Origin: Spirochaetaceae bacterium
Lineage (GTDB): Bacteria > Spirochaetota > Spirochaetia > DSM-27196 > Salinispiraceae
DNA: 6,538 nt
Direction: 5' to 3'
Assembly: GCA_007129335.1 (NCBI GenBank)
Contig: SKVS01000344.1
Span: 1-6,538, forward strand
The notes under the pieces were generated by a model that was not told where the DNA came from, did no database searches, and worked only from the letters and a program-made list of their open reading frames with translations. Positions 6,442 to 6,538 of the stretch are shown here, piece after piece. Numbering within the stretch: the first letter of the stretch is position 1; each line of letters opens with the position of its first letter. The position numbers were made by a program, and so were the translations under genes.

Positions 6442-6538
6442 CTGTATGCTCCATCAGGAGGCACGCACCGGCCGCTTTTCAAATAGACGATACTCGTGCA
6501 CCCCCTTGAAAGAAGATACCGGTCATGGGTTGCAATAA
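6438..6538 (-). CDS. ftsE: cell-division ATP-binding protein FtsE, C-terminal end (partial)
   Basis: The window edge cuts this gene. The last 32 codons read IATHDRYLL...GAYR and end at TGA (6440-6438). IATHD is the H-loop (switch) motif of ABC ATPases, and LKSGR matches the usual short tail that follows it. The stop overlaps the next start as ATGA, the arrangement expected for ftsE-ftsX. FtsE is the cytoplasmic ATPase powering FtsX. Walker motifs lie outside the window, so identity rests on this tail plus the FtsX-like neighbour. Confidence 0.8.
   Translation of the reverse strand, partial: IATHDRYLLSRGCTSIVYLKSGRCVPPDGAYR

Overview
The window is a compact stretch of bacterial housekeeping genes with moderate GC by eye. 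It holds no CRISPR array, no transposase and no insertion sequence. The sequence alone does not fix the organism. The residue patterns and the tmRNA tag (ADNNADFALAA) would suit a spirochaete or a similar deep-branching bacterium, but that is a weak, gestalt-level guess.

Left side, plus strand: a HisN-type inositol-monophosphatase-family phosphatase (5-796) is followed after 48 bp by ssrA, the tmRNA gene (845-1191). A strong intrinsic terminator follows at 1200-1235.

Centre, minus strand, read right to left: guaB (5479 to 4043), purA (4026 to 2797) and guaA (2812 to 1262) form a tight operon. The guaB-purA gap is 16 bp and purA overlaps guaA by 16 bp. These enzymes sit on both arms of the IMP branch point. 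GuaB makes XMP and GuaA aminates it to GMP; PurA makes adenylosuccinate on the way to AMP. The operon converges on ssrA across about 70 bp.

Right side, minus strand: the 3' end of ftsE (6538 to 6438) overlaps by ATGA an ORF that starts as a normal FtsX. After about 79 residues that ORF switches in frame to the C-terminal half of an adenylosuccinate lyase (PurB). It ends at 5605, 125 bp upstream of guaB. PurB performs the step after PurA, so an intact purB would fit directly in front of guaB-purA-guaA. The chimera means either that a deletion joined ftsX to purB or that the assembly is misjoined. It is the most unusual thing in the window. The 125-bp gap before guaB holds a terminator- or attenuator-like structure and a perfect 8-bp hairpin.

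The only stretches without protein genes are the ssrA region (797-1261) and the purB-guaB gap (5480-5604), and both are described. I found no convincing new multi-gene system.
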